Source: Streptomyces sp. TSRI0281
GTDB lineage: Bacteria > Actinomycetota > Actinomycetes > Streptomycetales > Streptomycetaceae
NCBI RefSeq assembly: GCF_001905125.1
Contig: NZ_LWLE01000035.1
Location: 130,749 to 194,748 of the forward strand
DNA: 64,000 bases
Direction of reading: 5' to 3'
Positions 23,820-32,653 of the stretch are shown here, one piece after another (positions within the stretch are counted from its first letter, which is position 1; every line of letters begins with the position of its first letter). The translations under genes and the position numbers were made by a program. The notes under the pieces were generated by a model. It ran no database searches and was not told where the DNA came from. It saw nothing but the letters and a program-made list of their open reading frames with translations.

Positions 23820-26800
23820 TCAGCGCAGCCGCTGGCTGATGACCTTGGAGACTCCATCGCCCTGCATGGAGACCCCGTACAACGCGTCGGCGACCTCCAT
23901 CGTCCGCTTCTGGTGCGTGATCACGATCAGCTGGGAGCTCTCCTGGAGCTCCTCCATGATCCGGATCAGCCGCTGCAGATTGGTGTCGTCCAGCGCCGCC
24001 TCGACCTCGTCCATCACATAGAACGGGCTCGGCCTCGCCTTGAAGATCGAGACCAGCAGCGCCACGGCCGTCAGGGACCGCTCGCCGCCCGACAGCAGGG
24101 AGAGCCGCTTGACCTTCTTGCCCGGCGGGCGGGCCTCGACGTCCACGCCCGTGGCGAGCATGTTGCCGGGATCGGTCAGGATCAGCCGCCCCTCGCCGCC
24201 GGGGAAGAGCCGCGAGAAAACGCCCTCGAACTCGCGGGCCGTGTCCCGGTACGCCTCGGTGAACACCTGCTCGACCCGCTCGTCGACCTCCTTGATCACC
24301 TGGAGCAGATCGGCCCGGGTCTTCTTCAGGTCCTCCAGCTGCTCGGAGAGGAACTTGTGCCGCTCCTCCAGCGCCGAGAACTCCTCCAGGGCGAGCGGAT
24401 TCACCTTCCCGAGTTGCTGATACGCCCGTTCGGCCGACTTCAGCCGCTTCTCCTGCTCGGCCCTGACGAACGGCCTCGGCTGGTTGCGCGGGTCCTGCGG
24501 ATCCTCCGGCAGCTCCTCGCCCTGGGCCGCCGGGGACGGCGGAACCAGCTGGTCCGGTCCGTACTCGGCCGCCAGCCCGGCCGGCTCCACGCCGAGCTCC
24601 TCCAGCGCCTTCGCCTCCAACTGCTCTATCCGCAGCCGCTTCTCGGCACCCAGGACCTCACCGCGGTGCACCGAGTCGGTCAGCTTGTCCAGCTCGCCCT
24701 TCAGCGCCCGGCCCCGGTCCCGCTCGGCCGCCAGTTCCCGCTCGCGTTCGGCCTTCGCCGCCTCCGCCGAGGTCCGCTCCTCCTGGGCCCGTACGACGGA
24801 CACCTCGACGTGCGCGAGCAGCTGACGGGCACCGGAGGCGACGGCGGAGGCCACCGCGGCCTCGTGCCGCAGCCGGGCCCGGTGCTGCTCGGCGCGGGCG
24901 CGGGCCTCACGTTCGGCACGGGCCGCGCGGTCCAGGGAGTCGGCGCGCCCGGCGAGCGACTTCACCCGTTCCTCATGGGTACGGGCCTGGAGGCGGGCCT
25001 CCATCTCGGTCTGGCGGGCGTTGGCACCGTCGGCGGCGAGCCGGTCCCGTACGGAGGTGTCGGGCTCCTCGTCGACCGGCAGCTCCTCCGCCACGAGCAG
25101 CCGCTCGGCCAGCTCCGCCGCCTCCTCGGTCGCCCGCTCCAGGGCCTCCTGGGCGCGGGCCGCGGACGCGGCGGTCCGCTCGGCCTCGCCCGCCGCTCCC
25201 CGGGCCTGCCCGGCGAGCCGCCCCAGCTGCTGGGCCACACCCGACTTCTCCCGCTCCGCGGCGCGGCGCCGCTCCCCCAGCTCCTCGACGAGCGCGGCAC
25301 CGGCCCGGCGCCGCTCCCCCGCGAGCTGCTGGGCAGCGGACAGCTCCTTGCACCGCACGGCCAGCTCCGCCAGGTCGGCGGCCGCCTCGTCGACGGACGC
25401 CTGCACTTCGAGGAGGCTCGGCGCCCCGGCGGAACCGCCGTGCGCGAAGTGGGCCGACAGCACGTCTCCCTCGCCGGTCACCGCGGTCAGCCCGGGGTGA
25501 CCGGCGACCAGGTCCTCGGCGTCCTCCAGGGTGCCGACGACCACCATGTCCCGCACCAGTGCGCGCACGGCGCCCATCAGCTCGGCGGGCCCCCGCACCA
25601 GCCCGGCGACGGTGGGCGCTCCCGCGACCGGTGCCTCGTCCCCGGCGGCCACCAGGGCGGCCGGGGCGGAGGCATGGGCGGCGGCCGGACGGACGCCCGC
25701 GTCGCTCAGCCCACCCGCGTACGCGTCACCCCGGCCGGGTACATGACCGGGCACCTGCTCCACGTCACCCCGGCTGTCCACGTGCGCGTCCTCCTGCGCG
25801 GGTACGTGCGCGTCCTTCTGTCCGGGTACGTGTGCACCGGGACCGCTCACCGCCGCTTCGCCGGCCTGCCCCGGAACGGCGGCACCCCCGTGCCCCGTCA
25901 CCGGTACGTCCCCCTGCCCGGGTACGTGCTGAACACCCATCTGAACGCCCGCCTGGGCACCCGCCCGTGGGCCGGTGCCCAGCAGCAGCGCCGCACGCCC
26001 CGCGTCCTCCTTGCGCAGCAGCCGGATCGCCTCCGCGGCCGTGGCCGGGTCCGTCACCGCCACCGCGTCCGCCGCCGCGCCCAGGGCTGCCGCCACCGCG
26101 ACCTCGTACCCCGGTACCACCGTGAGCAGTTCCGCGGCCGGACCGAGCAGACCGGACAGCCGGTCGCGGGCACCGAGCAGCGCGCCCGTACCGTCCTTGC
26201 GGCGCAGGCCCAGGGCCAGCGCCTCGCGCCGGGCCGCGACCGCGGCGCGCTCGCGCTCGGCGGCTGTCGTGGCCTCCCGCGCCGCACCGTGGGCCGCCTC
26301 CGCCCCGTCGAGCGCGCGCTTGGCGGCCTCGTGCCGCCCGGCCAGCTCCGCGTCGCCCGCGTCCAGGCCGTCGACCTCGGCCTTGAGCTGCTCGTACTCC
26401 TCCTGGGCCACGGCCGCACGCTCCCGCGCCTCGTCGCGGGACGCGGCCAGCCGGTCGATCTCCGCCTGGGCCGAGCCGGCCCGGCTGCGGGCCGCGTTGA
26501 CCTGGCCGTTCAACCGGGCGAGCCCTTCGCGCCGGTCCGCGATGGCCCGCGCGGCGTCCTTGAGCCTGCGCTCCTCGGCCGCCAACTCCCGCTCCAGATC
26601 GGACCGGTGGGCGACGGTGTCCTCCAGGGCGTGTTCCGCGGCCTCCAGCGCGGCCGTCAGCTCCGCCTCCTGCTCACGGATCCGGGCGGCCTCGCGCTCC
26701 ATGTCCTCCGGGTCCCGCCCGCGCCGTTCCTCCGCGGGCGGGGCGGTGGCGCTCTTCACCCGGGCATCGGCCAGCGAGATCGTGCCCCGTACCCGTTCGG

Positions 26801-27689
26801 CGAGCTGCGACAGTTCGTACCAGGTCTGCTGGGCCCGCTGGAGTCTCGGCGCGAGGCGCCGCACCTCGCCCTCCAGCTCCGCCTCCCGGGCGAGCGCCGC
26901 CTTGAGCTCGGCCTCCGCGGCGTCCTTGCGCTTCTTCAGTTCGGCCTCGTCGGCGATCTCGTCGCGCAGCGCGCTGTGCAGGGTCACGAGGTCGTCGGCG
27001 AGGAGCCGCAGCCGGGCGTCGCGCAGATCGGCCTGGATGACCGCGGCCCGGCGGGCGACGGCCGCCTGTCTGCCGAGCGGCTTCAGCTGGCGTCGCAGTT
27101 CGTCGGTGAGGTCCTGGACGCGGGCCAGATTGACCCCCATCGCGTCCAGCTTCCGCAGCGCCTTTTCTTTTCGCTTGCGGTGTTTGAGCACACCCGCGGC
27201 CTCCTCGATGAAGGCGCGGCGGCCCATCGGATCGGCATGCAGTACGGAGTCCAACTGGCCCTGGCCGACGATGACATGCATCTCGCGGCCGATTCCGGAG
27301 TCCGAGAGGAGTTCCTGGATGTCGAGCAGCCGGCAGGTGTCGCCATTGATCTGGTATTCGCTGCCGCCATTGCGGAACATGATTCGAGTGATCGTCACTT
27401 CGGCGTATTCGATGGGGAGCGCGCCATCGGAATTGTCAATGGTCAGCGACACTTCCGCCCGGCCGAGCGGCGGCCGCCCGGTCGTGCCGGCGAAGATCAC
27501 GTCTTCCATCTTGCCGCCGCGCAGGGACTTGGCGCCCTGTTCCCCCATGACCCAGGAGAGCGCGTCCACCACATTGGATTTGCCTGATCCATTGGGTCCG
27601 ACGACACAGGTGATCCCCGGTTCGAACCGCAGGGTCGTGGCGGAGGCGAACGATTTGAAACCACGCAGGGTCAGGGCCTTGAGGTGCAC
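23820..27689 (-). CDS. smc: chromosome segregation protein Smc, with unusual hinge-proximal insertion
   Basis: Condensin ATPase that organises and segregates chromosomes. 1289 residues, about 100 longer than usual streptomycete Smc as I know it. Walker A GPNGSGKS is at 31-38, long coiled-coil arms rich in Ala/Glu/Arg follow, a hinge lies in the middle, the C-motif LSGGERSL is near 1195 and Walker B FYVMDEVEAALDD near 1223. At about residues 572-683, next to the hinge, a Gly/Pro/Ala-rich segment has repeated HVPGQ-D units; it accounts for the excess length and is not coiled coil. ATG 27689 gives the conserved N-terminus LTLRGFKSFA. Confidence 0.96.
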   Translation of the reverse strand: MHLKALTLRGFKSFASATTLRFEPGITCVVGPNGSGKSNVVDALSWVMGEQGAKSLRGGKMEDVIFAGTTGRPPLGRAEVSLTIDNSDGALPIEYAEVTITRIMFRNGGSEYQINGDTCRLLDIQELLSDSGIGREMHVIVGQGQLDSVLHADPMGRRAFIEEAAGVLKHRKRKEKALRKLDAMGVNLARVQDLTDELRRQLKPLGRQAAVARRAAVIQADLRDARLRLLADDLVTLHSALRDEIADEAELKKRKDAAEAELKAALAREAELEGEVRRLAPRLQRAQQTWYELSQLAERVRGTISLADARVKSATAPPAEERRGRDPEDMEREAARIREQEAELTAALEAAEHALEDTVAHRSDLERELAAEERRLKDAARAIADRREGLARLNGQVNAARSRAGSAQAEIDRLAASRDEARERAAVAQEEYEQLKAEVDGLDAGDAELAGRHEAAKRALDGAEAAHGAAREATTAAERERAAVAARREALALGLRRKDGTGALLGARDRLSGLLGPAAELLTVVPGYEVAVAAALGAAADAVAVTDPATAAEAIRLLRKEDAGRAALLLGTGPRAGAQAGVQMGVQHVPGQGDVPVTGHGGAAVPGQAGEAAVSGPGAHVPGQKDAHVPAQEDAHVDSRGDVEQVPGHVPGRGDAYAGGLSDAGVRPAAAHASAPAALVAAGDEAPVAGAPTVAGLVRGPAELMGAVRALVRDMVVVGTLEDAEDLVAGHPGLTAVTGEGDVLSAHFAHGGSAGAPSLLEVQASVDEAAADLAELAVRCKELSAAQQLAGERRRAGAALVEELGERRRAAEREKSGVAQQLGRLAGQARGAAGEAERTAASAARAQEALERATEEAAELAERLLVAEELPVDEEPDTSVRDRLAADGANARQTEMEARLQARTHEERVKSLAGRADSLDRAARAEREARARAEQHRARLRHEAAVASAVASGARQLLAHVEVSVVRAQEERTSAEAAKAERERELAAERDRGRALKGELDKLTDSVHRGEVLGAEKRLRIEQLEAKALEELGVEPAGLAAEYGPDQLVPPSPAAQGEELPEDPQDPRNQPRPFVRAEQEKRLKSAERAYQQLGKVNPLALEEFSALEERHKFLSEQLEDLKKTRADLLQVIKEVDERVEQVFTEAYRDTAREFEGVFSRLFPGGEGRLILTDPGNMLATGVDVEARPPGKKVKRLSLLSGGERSLTAVALLVSIFKARPSPFYVMDEVEAALDDTNLQRLIRIMEELQESSQLIVITHQKRTMEVADALYGVSMQGDGVSKVISQRLR
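25640..25975 (-). repeat. repetitive insertion inside smc encoding (A/G)HVPGQxD-like repeats
   Basis: At least six imperfect repeats are encoded here (QHVPGQGD, AHVPGQKD, AHVPAQED, AHVDSRGD, QVPGHVPGRGD). On the forward strand they appear as recurring GGGTACGTG blocks at about 25735-25935. The reading frame is intact. The insert has the look of slippage-expanded low-complexity coding DNA. Confidence 0.75.
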
Positions 27690-27837
27690 GCCGCCGGACT
27701 CTACCTTTCACTCTCGGTTTCGCTGTTGAAGGTGCAGGGCACATCAGACGGTAAGGGAAGGGCTGTACGTCCGGGCGGGGGCCCGGATCGGCGCCGGGGG
27801 CGGGAATGTGCGACCGGGGGGTCGAGAACGAAAGAAA

Positions 27838-27855
27838 GGGACGCCGAAGCGTCCC
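27838..27855 (-). terminator. hairpin between the small coiled-coil gene and smc
   Basis: GGGACGC-CGAA-GCGTCCC, a perfect 7-bp stem with a GNRA-like tetraloop, 176 bp after the stop of the 28031-28243 gene and 149 bp before smc. It would separate the two transcription units. Confidence 0.65.
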
Positions 27856-28030
27856 TGTAAATCTTGCGCGGCGTCCTGCGTGACGGATCGCTGACACACC
27901 GGACGATGAGCACATGCCCGGTGTTCCGGGACACCCTCGGTGTTCCGGTACGCGATCCGTGACGAAGACGATCCAGAGGTTCTCAGGCGACTGAGCATGC
28001 CCAGCCCGACCGGCCCCACGGGGCCACCGG

Positions 28031-28243
28031 TCAGGTCAGCGCAGGCTCCGCCTGGGGTACGTCAATGTCGATGCTGTCGAGCAGCGACTCTTGGTGCTGG
28101 GCGGCGGCGTTCAGCGCGTCGTTCTCGTCCTGGATCCGTACAAGCTCGGATTCCAGGTCCTGGACGCGCTGCTGGAGCCGTCGCATCTCGGCGAGGAGTC
28201 GCGGGTCGGAACCGCCGACGTAACCGAGAAGCGCCTTTGCCAT
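28031..28243 (-). CDS. small coiled-coil protein, conserved hypothetical
   Basis: 70 residues from ATG 28243, preceded by GGAGGACCATCC; the frame opens further upstream but only this start has a ribosome site. After MAKALLGYVGGSDPR it is a continuous heptad-like helix (LLAEMRRLQQRVQDLESELVRIQDEN) and an acidic tail. I recognise no characterised family. Its place directly upstream of smc and downstream of acyP suggests co-inheritance, but a hairpin separates it from smc. Confidence 0.75.
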   Translation of the reverse strand: MAKALLGYVGGSDPRLLAEMRRLQQRVQDLESELVRIQDENDALNAAAQHQESLLDSIDIDVPQAEPALT

Positions 28244-28683
28244 GATGGATGGTCCTCCACACTGAGTGACCGACCGAGAGCGGTGTGGGTCGTGAGGGAA
28301 TCGCACCCGCGGTGCTCGGCAGTGCCCTGTCAACACTGCGGTTCTGCTGCCAAACAGCTCTGCCAAACAGCTAAGGTGCGCGGGGTTTTCAGCGTCTCAC
28401 CAAAAAGTTTGACGGTCAACACGATCACACCCCGTAGAGGCGGGCGTCCCGGGGGTGCGCGGCTTTTCGATCATGCGGCGCGACTCTCCTGCGGGGCCCT
28501 GAGGGGCGTGGAGATCTTCGTTAATGCCGCAGCCTGGCACGCCGGCCCGTTCTTGGCAACCACAGGCCGCCGCCAGGTCCCTTCGCAGGTCATTTCGGGT
28601 GCGGGGTCACCGTGAACTCTTCGGTAACCGCCCGCCGCACTCCGTATACGGTGCGGATCCGGAGCCCCTCGCAGATGCCGTGA
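28244..28683. other. 440-bp intergenic region upstream of the coiled-coil gene
   Basis: Holds the leader and presumably the promoter of the small coiled-coil gene. It includes an exact tandem duplication (28347-28372). The remainder has no credible coding frame on either strand. Confidence 0.55.
28347..28372. repeat. exact 13-bp tandem duplication
   Basis: CTGCCAAACAGCT occurs twice head to tail at 28347-28359 and 28360-28372, about 104-129 bp upstream of the start of the small coiled-coil gene. Confidence 0.9.
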
Positions 28684-28965
28684 TCAACGGATCGCGAATC
28701 CCTCGTAACCCCCGCGCGGCGTGTCCCAGATCTCAGTGACTCCGTCCACGCGCCCGGGTGTGTCGTCGGAACGCAGCCAGTCCAGCAAACGGTGGCAATT
28801 CTCACGTGGACCCTCGGCGACGACCTGCACCCTGCCGTCGTCGAGATTGAGGGCAAAGCCGATCAGCCCACCGATCTCCAAAGCGTTTGCCCTGGTGAAC
28901 CAGCGGAAGCCTACTTGCTGTACTCGGCCGCGTACCCAAACGACGAGTCGTGCGTCTTCGCTCAT
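28684..28965 (-). CDS. acyP: acylphosphatase
   Basis: 93 residues, normal family length. The signature GRVQQVGFRWF (about 13-23) carries the catalytic Arg that binds the acyl phosphate, and the conserved Asn is in GFALNLDDGRVQVVAEG (about residue 40). It hydrolyses acyl phosphates. The position between smc and mutM/rnc is conserved with mycobacteria. Confidence 0.95.
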   Translation of the reverse strand: MSEDARLVVWVRGRVQQVGFRWFTRANALEIGGLIGFALNLDDGRVQVVAEGPRENCHRLLDWLRSDDTPGRVDGVTEIWDTPRGGYEGFAIR

Positions 28966-29117
28966 ACGTGAACGCTAACGGGCCAATGGCTCTCGGAGCA
29001 CTTCCCCCTTTGACCCATGGCGTACAGTCCGGTCGCAATAGTCTCACTCGAACGGGTGAATACGGCTGAGAATTGTGACGCCGCAGGGGCGTCCGGAGCA
29101 CCAGGAAGGTACTGCGC

Positions 29118-30056
29118 ATGGGACGCCACCGACGATCCGCCGCAGACCCCGCCGCCGAGGAGAACGCGGCCGGAGCCGCGTTCGGGCACCGGGATACGCG
29201 ACGGAAGAAGCGGGCTTCCCTGCCCGTGCGCACCGGGCTCCTCGGCGTCTCCGCGGCGGTGGCCCTGGGAGCGGTCGCCCTGGCCTCGGGTCTGCTGCCC
29301 GGTGGTGACACCCGCACCGTGGGCGGTACGTCCACCGCGGACCAGCTGCGCTCCGGTGGCGCCCCGGACCTCCTGACGCAGGGCGGCGACTCGGCCGAGC
29401 CGACCGACCGCGCCTCCGCTTCGGCCTCCGCCCCCGCCAGCCGGGGCAGCGCACGGCCGAAGGCTCCGTCGAAGTCCGCTTCCGCTTCTGCCACCCCCAG
29501 CAAGCCGGCCGCCGAGCCGTCGAAGAAGCCGACGGAGTCGAAGGCGCCCTCGAAGGCGCCGTCGAAGAAGCCCGCGGCAACGCCGAGGAAGACCACGAGC
29601 CCGGCGACGAAGGCCCCGGCCGCACCGAAGACCTCGTCCGCCGCACCGTCCCGGAAGGCACCGGCCCCCTCGCCCTCCGCCACCTCCGCGCAGGCCGCCG
29701 TCCTCGCCCTGGTGAACCAGGAGCGGTCCAAGGTCGGCTGCTCCCCGGTCACCACCAGCGCCCCGCTGACCGCGCTCGCCCAGAACTTCAGCGAGGACAT
29801 GGCGGCACGCGGCTTCTTCGACCACACCGACCCCGACGGCGCGACCCCCTGGGACCGTGCCGCGAAGGCCGGCATACAGGGGCTCGGCGGCGAGAACATC
29901 GCCCGCGGCCAGGCCGACGCCAAGGCCGTGATGGCGGCCTGGATGAACAGCGACGGGCACCGGGCAAACATTCTCAACTGCGATTACCAGACCCTCGGCG
30001 TCGGCATGCACGCCGGTTCCGGTGGCCCCTGGTGGACGCAGGACTTCGGCTTCTGA
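29118..30056 (+). CDS. CAP (SCP/PR1-like) domain protein, membrane-anchored or secreted
   Basis: 312 residues. A basic N-terminus (GRHRRSAADP, then RRKKRASLPVR) precedes one hydrophobic helix (about 41-58). A long Ala/Pro/Lys/Ser linker (about 85-190) follows, with many SKAP/KKPA repeats, and then the CAP domain (about 193-312). Conserved CAP elements are LVNQERSKVGC, FSEDMAARGFFDHTDP, GENIARG, WMNSDGHRANILN and GGPWWTQDFG. These bacterial CAP proteins act outside the membrane; the linker would span the cell wall. The role is unknown. It is monocistronic, followed by a 21-bp-stem terminator. Confidence 0.92.
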   Translation: MGRHRRSAADPAAEENAAGAAFGHRDTRRKKRASLPVRTGLLGVSAAVALGAVALASGLLPGGDTRTVGGTSTADQLRSGGAPDLLTQGGDSAEPTDRASASASAPASRGSARPKAPSKSASASATPSKPAAEPSKKPTESKAPSKAPSKKPAATPRKTTSPATKAPAAPKTSSAAPSRKAPAPSPSATSAQAAVLALVNQERSKVGCSPVTTSAPLTALAQNFSEDMAARGFFDHTDPDGATPWDRAAKAGIQGLGGENIARGQADAKAVMAAWMNSDGHRANILNCDYQTLGVGMHAGSGGPWWTQDFGF

Positions 30057-30123
30057 GACTTCTGAGGCTTCCGAGCGCCTCTGAGCGCTTCCGGCACCAC
30101 CGGTATCGCCCCCTGCTTCCCCC

Positions 30124-30170
30124 TTACGCCCGCACAGCGCTCACTCCTGGTGAGCGCTGTGCGGGCGTAA
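30124..30170. terminator. very strong hairpin between the CAP gene and hxlR
   Basis: Perfect 21-bp stem (30124-30144 with 30150-30170) and a 5-base loop; arm TTACGCCCGCACAGCGC. It ends 10 bp before the hxlR start, so it overlaps the hxlR promoter region. Confidence 0.85.
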
Positions 30171-30180
30171 GCTGTGGCGT

Positions 30181-30555
30181 ATGGACAGCCTCTCGTTCGA
30201 CGTCTTCTCCAGGCAGTGCCCTTCGCGCGGCACGCTGGAGCATGTCACCGGGCGCTGGGGCAGCCTCACCCTCGGCGCGCTGTACGAGGGCAGCCTCCGT
30301 TTCAACGAGCTGCGCCGCCGGGTCGACGGGGTGAGCGAGAAGATGCTCTCCCAGACCCTGCACGCACTGGAGCGCGACGGACTCGTGCACCGGGAGGCGC
30401 AGCCCACCAATCCGCCCCGGGTGGACTACGAGCTGACCCCCCTCGGCCGCGAGGTGACCGGGCGGCTGCTGGGACTCATCCAGCTCGTGCAGGGCCGGAT
30501 GGCCGAGGTGCTGACGGCCCGCGCGCGCTACGACGAGGCACGCGGAAGCCGCTAG
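30181..30555 (+). CDS. HxlR-family transcriptional regulator
   Basis: 124 residues. A winged-helix HxlR domain: CPSRGTLEHVTGRWGSLTLGALYEG (the HxlR N-terminal Cys and the GxWxxLxL pattern), RFNELRRRVDGVSEKMLSQTLHALERDGLVHRE (recognition helix and wing) and VDYELTPLGRE. Cys13 might act as a redox or electrophile sensor as in some relatives. There is no Shine-Dalgarno sequence, and TAAGCT lies 7 bp before the ATG, so the mRNA may be leaderless. No obvious target gene is divergent from it. Confidence 0.9.
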   Translation: MDSLSFDVFSRQCPSRGTLEHVTGRWGSLTLGALYEGSLRFNELRRRVDGVSEKMLSQTLHALERDGLVHREAQPTNPPRVDYELTPLGREVTGRLLGLIQLVQGRMAEVLTARARYDEARGSR

Positions 30556-30607
30556 GCCCCGTCGGACCTGACCCGGTCACGAAGCGGTCCGCGCGAGCGG
30601 GGGCCGG

Positions 30608-31465
30608 TCACGAGGCGCGCGGCGGCCGCTGGCAGCGCGGGCAGTAGTAGCTGGAGCGGTTCATCCAGGCTCGGCGGCGCATCGGCGTACCGCAGCGGTG
30701 GCACGGCTCGCCCTCCCGCCCGTACGCGTCGAGCGAGCGGTCGAAGTAGCCGGACTCGCCGTTCACGTTCACATAGAGGCTGTCGAAGCTGGTGCCGCCC
30801 TGGTCGAGGGCCGCGTTCATCACGTCGCGGGCGTGGCCGAGCAGCTCGGCCGACTTGGGCCGGGTCAGCGTCGCGGTCGGCCGGTCGAAGTGGAGTCTGG
30901 CCCGCCACAGTGCCTCGTCGGCGTAGATGTTGCCGACGCCGCTGATCAGCGACTGGTCGAGCAGGGCGCGCTTGACCGTCGTACGGCGCAGGCGCAGGGC
31001 CGTGTGGAACGCGGCGTCGTCGAATTCCGGGTCGAGCGGGTCCCGGGCGATGTGGGCGATGGTGTCGGGCAGCCCGTCCGGGGTGTTCTCGTGGAGCGAG
31101 AGCCCTCCGAAGGTCCGCTGGTCGACGAAGCGCAGTTCGGTGCCGAGCGCGTCGTCGAACCGGATCCTGATCCGCAGGTGCTTCTCGTCGGCGGCGTCCT
31201 CGGCCTGGACGAGCAGCTGGCCGCTCATCCCGAGATGGCCGAGCAGCGAGCAGGACTCCTCGTCCAGCGGCACCCAGAGGTACTTGCCCCGTCGCATCGC
31301 CGTGCCGAAACGGACCCCGTGCAGCCGCGCCGCGAAGTCCACGCCGCCCGCGAGGTGTCTGCGGACCGCGCGCGGGTGCAGGACCTCGACCTCGGTGACG
31401 GTGCGGCCGGTGACCCAGCGCTCCAGACCTCGCCGTACGACTTCTACCTCGGGCAGCTCGGGCAC
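30608..31465 (-). CDS. mutM: formamidopyrimidine-DNA glycosylase
   Basis: 285-residue base-excision repair enzyme removing oxidised purines such as 8-oxoguanine. The invariant N-terminus PELPEVE supplies catalytic Pro2 and Glu3 (GTG start at 31465). A H2TH region (GNIYADEALWRARLHF) and a C-terminal zinc finger CHRCGTPMRR...YYCPRCQ follow. It is 168 bp downstream of rnc, with a terminator between them, so probably separately transcribed. Confidence 0.96.
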   Translation of the reverse strand: MPELPEVEVVRRGLERWVTGRTVTEVEVLHPRAVRRHLAGGVDFAARLHGVRFGTAMRRGKYLWVPLDEESCSLLGHLGMSGQLLVQAEDAADEKHLRIRIRFDDALGTELRFVDQRTFGGLSLHENTPDGLPDTIAHIARDPLDPEFDDAAFHTALRLRRTTVKRALLDQSLISGVGNIYADEALWRARLHFDRPTATLTRPKSAELLGHARDVMNAALDQGGTSFDSLYVNVNGESGYFDRSLDAYGREGEPCHRCGTPMRRRAWMNRSSYYCPRCQRPPRAS

Positions 31466-31592
31466 GATGGCGCTCCTGGAACGACTGAGTGGTACGGGAC
31501 GACAAGGGGATGTCCGTACGGCACGGATGGTGCGTACGACACGGACGACACGGATGGCCGGACGGCACGGACAGTTCGTGCGGCACAGGGAA

Positions 31593-31623
31593 AACCCCCC
31601 GGTGCACTAGGCACCGAGGGGTT
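31593..31623 (-). terminator. terminator between rnc and mutM
   Basis: AACCCC plus CGGTGC pair with GCACCG plus GGGGTT around an ACTAG loop, with one mismatch. It begins 10 bp after the rnc stop. Confidence 0.8.
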
Positions 31624-31633
31624 CCCGGTTGCT

Positions 31634-32458
31634 TCAGGCCGGAGCGACGTCCGTGTTCGGCGACGGCTCGGCAGGGGTGTCGGCGACCCCTCCGTCGGCT
31701 GCGGCCTTCGCCGCGGCCTCCCGCGCTTCAGCGGCGGCGCTGATCTCGCGCCAGGCGGATTCCGCCGCCTGTTGCTCCGCTTCCTTCTTGCTACGGCCGG
31801 TGCCGGTGCCGTACGAGACACCACCGACGCGAGCAGCAGCAGTGAAGGTCTTCTCGTGGTCCGGGCCGGTCTCCGTGACGAGGTACTCGGGGACTCCGAG
31901 GCTCTCGCTCGCGGTGAGCTCCTGGAGGCTGGTTTTCCAGTCCAGGCCGGCGCCGAGGTTCGAGGACCTGTCGATCAGCGGGTCGAAGAGCCGGTGAACC
32001 AGCTCCGAGGCCGCGCTGAGGCCCTGATCGAGGTAGACCGCACCGATCACCGCTTCAAGGGTGTCGGCGAGGATGGAAGCCTTGTCCCGGCCCCCCGTGC
32101 CCTCTTCACCGCGGCCGAGCCGGATGAAGGAGCCGAGTTCGAGGCCGCGGCCCACTTCCGCAAGTGCACGTGAGTTGACCACCGCGGCCCGCAACTTGGC
32201 CAGCTGGCCTTCGGGCAGGTCGGGGTGGGTGCGGTACAGCGTGTCCGTGACCACCAGGCCGAGCACCGAATCCCCGAGGAATTCGAGCCGCTCGTTGGTG
32301 GGCAGACCGCCGTTCTCATATGCGTACGAACGGTGGGTCAGCGCACGCACCAGAAGGGCGGACTCGAGGTGATACCCGAGCCGCCCTTCCAGAAGCGTGT
32401 GGGACGAGGCTGTGTTGACGTTGTCTGCCTGCTTCTTGGCACTGGACAACTCAGACAT
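31634..32458 (-). CDS. rnc: ribonuclease III (AbsB)
   Basis: 274 residues from ATG 32458; 24 upstream codons in frame are ignored. It cleaves double-stranded RNA in rRNA and mRNA processing; in S. coelicolor this gene (absB) is needed for antibiotic production. The signature NERLEFLGDSVLG (catalytic Glu and Asp), the second catalytic region DTLEAVIGAVYLD and a C-terminal double-stranded RNA-binding domain (KTSLQELTASESL, then KKEAEQQAAESAW) are present. The C-terminus is an Ala/Pro-rich tail. It lies 19 bp after rpmF in the DUF177-rpmF-rnc operon. Confidence 0.96.
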   Translation of the reverse strand: MSELSSAKKQADNVNTASSHTLLEGRLGYHLESALLVRALTHRSYAYENGGLPTNERLEFLGDSVLGLVVTDTLYRTHPDLPEGQLAKLRAAVVNSRALAEVGRGLELGSFIRLGRGEEGTGGRDKASILADTLEAVIGAVYLDQGLSAASELVHRLFDPLIDRSSNLGAGLDWKTSLQELTASESLGVPEYLVTETGPDHEKTFTAAARVGGVSYGTGTGRSKKEAEQQAAESAWREISAAAEAREAAAKAAADGGVADTPAEPSPNTDVAPA

Positions 32459-32477
32459 CGGGCCTCTCACCAGCCGC

Positions 32478-32651
32478 TCAGACCTCGAGGACCTGGCGCT
32501 TGTTATAGGTGCCGCAGCTCGGGCACGCAATGTGCTGGAGCTTCGGCTCCTGGCAACGCTCGCACGAAACCAGGGTGGGGACCGCAGCCTTCCACTGCGA
32601 CCGGCGGTGGCGCGTGTTGCTGCGCGACATCTTCCGCTTCGGAACAGCCAC
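32478..32651 (-). CDS. rpmF: 50S ribosomal protein L32
   Basis: 57 residues from GTG 32651, two bases after the DUF177 stop. Canonical N-terminus VAVPKRKMSRSNTRHRR and a zinc-binding Cys pattern CERCQ...CPSCG. This is the cysteine-containing (C+) form. Confidence 0.97.
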   Translation of the reverse strand: MAVPKRKMSRSNTRHRRSQWKAAVPTLVSCERCQEPKLQHIACPSCGTYNKRQVLEV

Positions 32652-32653
32652 GG

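Noticed and set aside
28262..28385. tRNA-like sequence on the minus strand (D-arm-like TAGCTGTTTGGCAGAGC and T-arm-like GGGTGCGATTCCC)
   Set aside because: No 7-bp acceptor stem, no proper anticodon arm, and the distance between arms is too long; at most a chance resemblance created by the 13-bp duplication.
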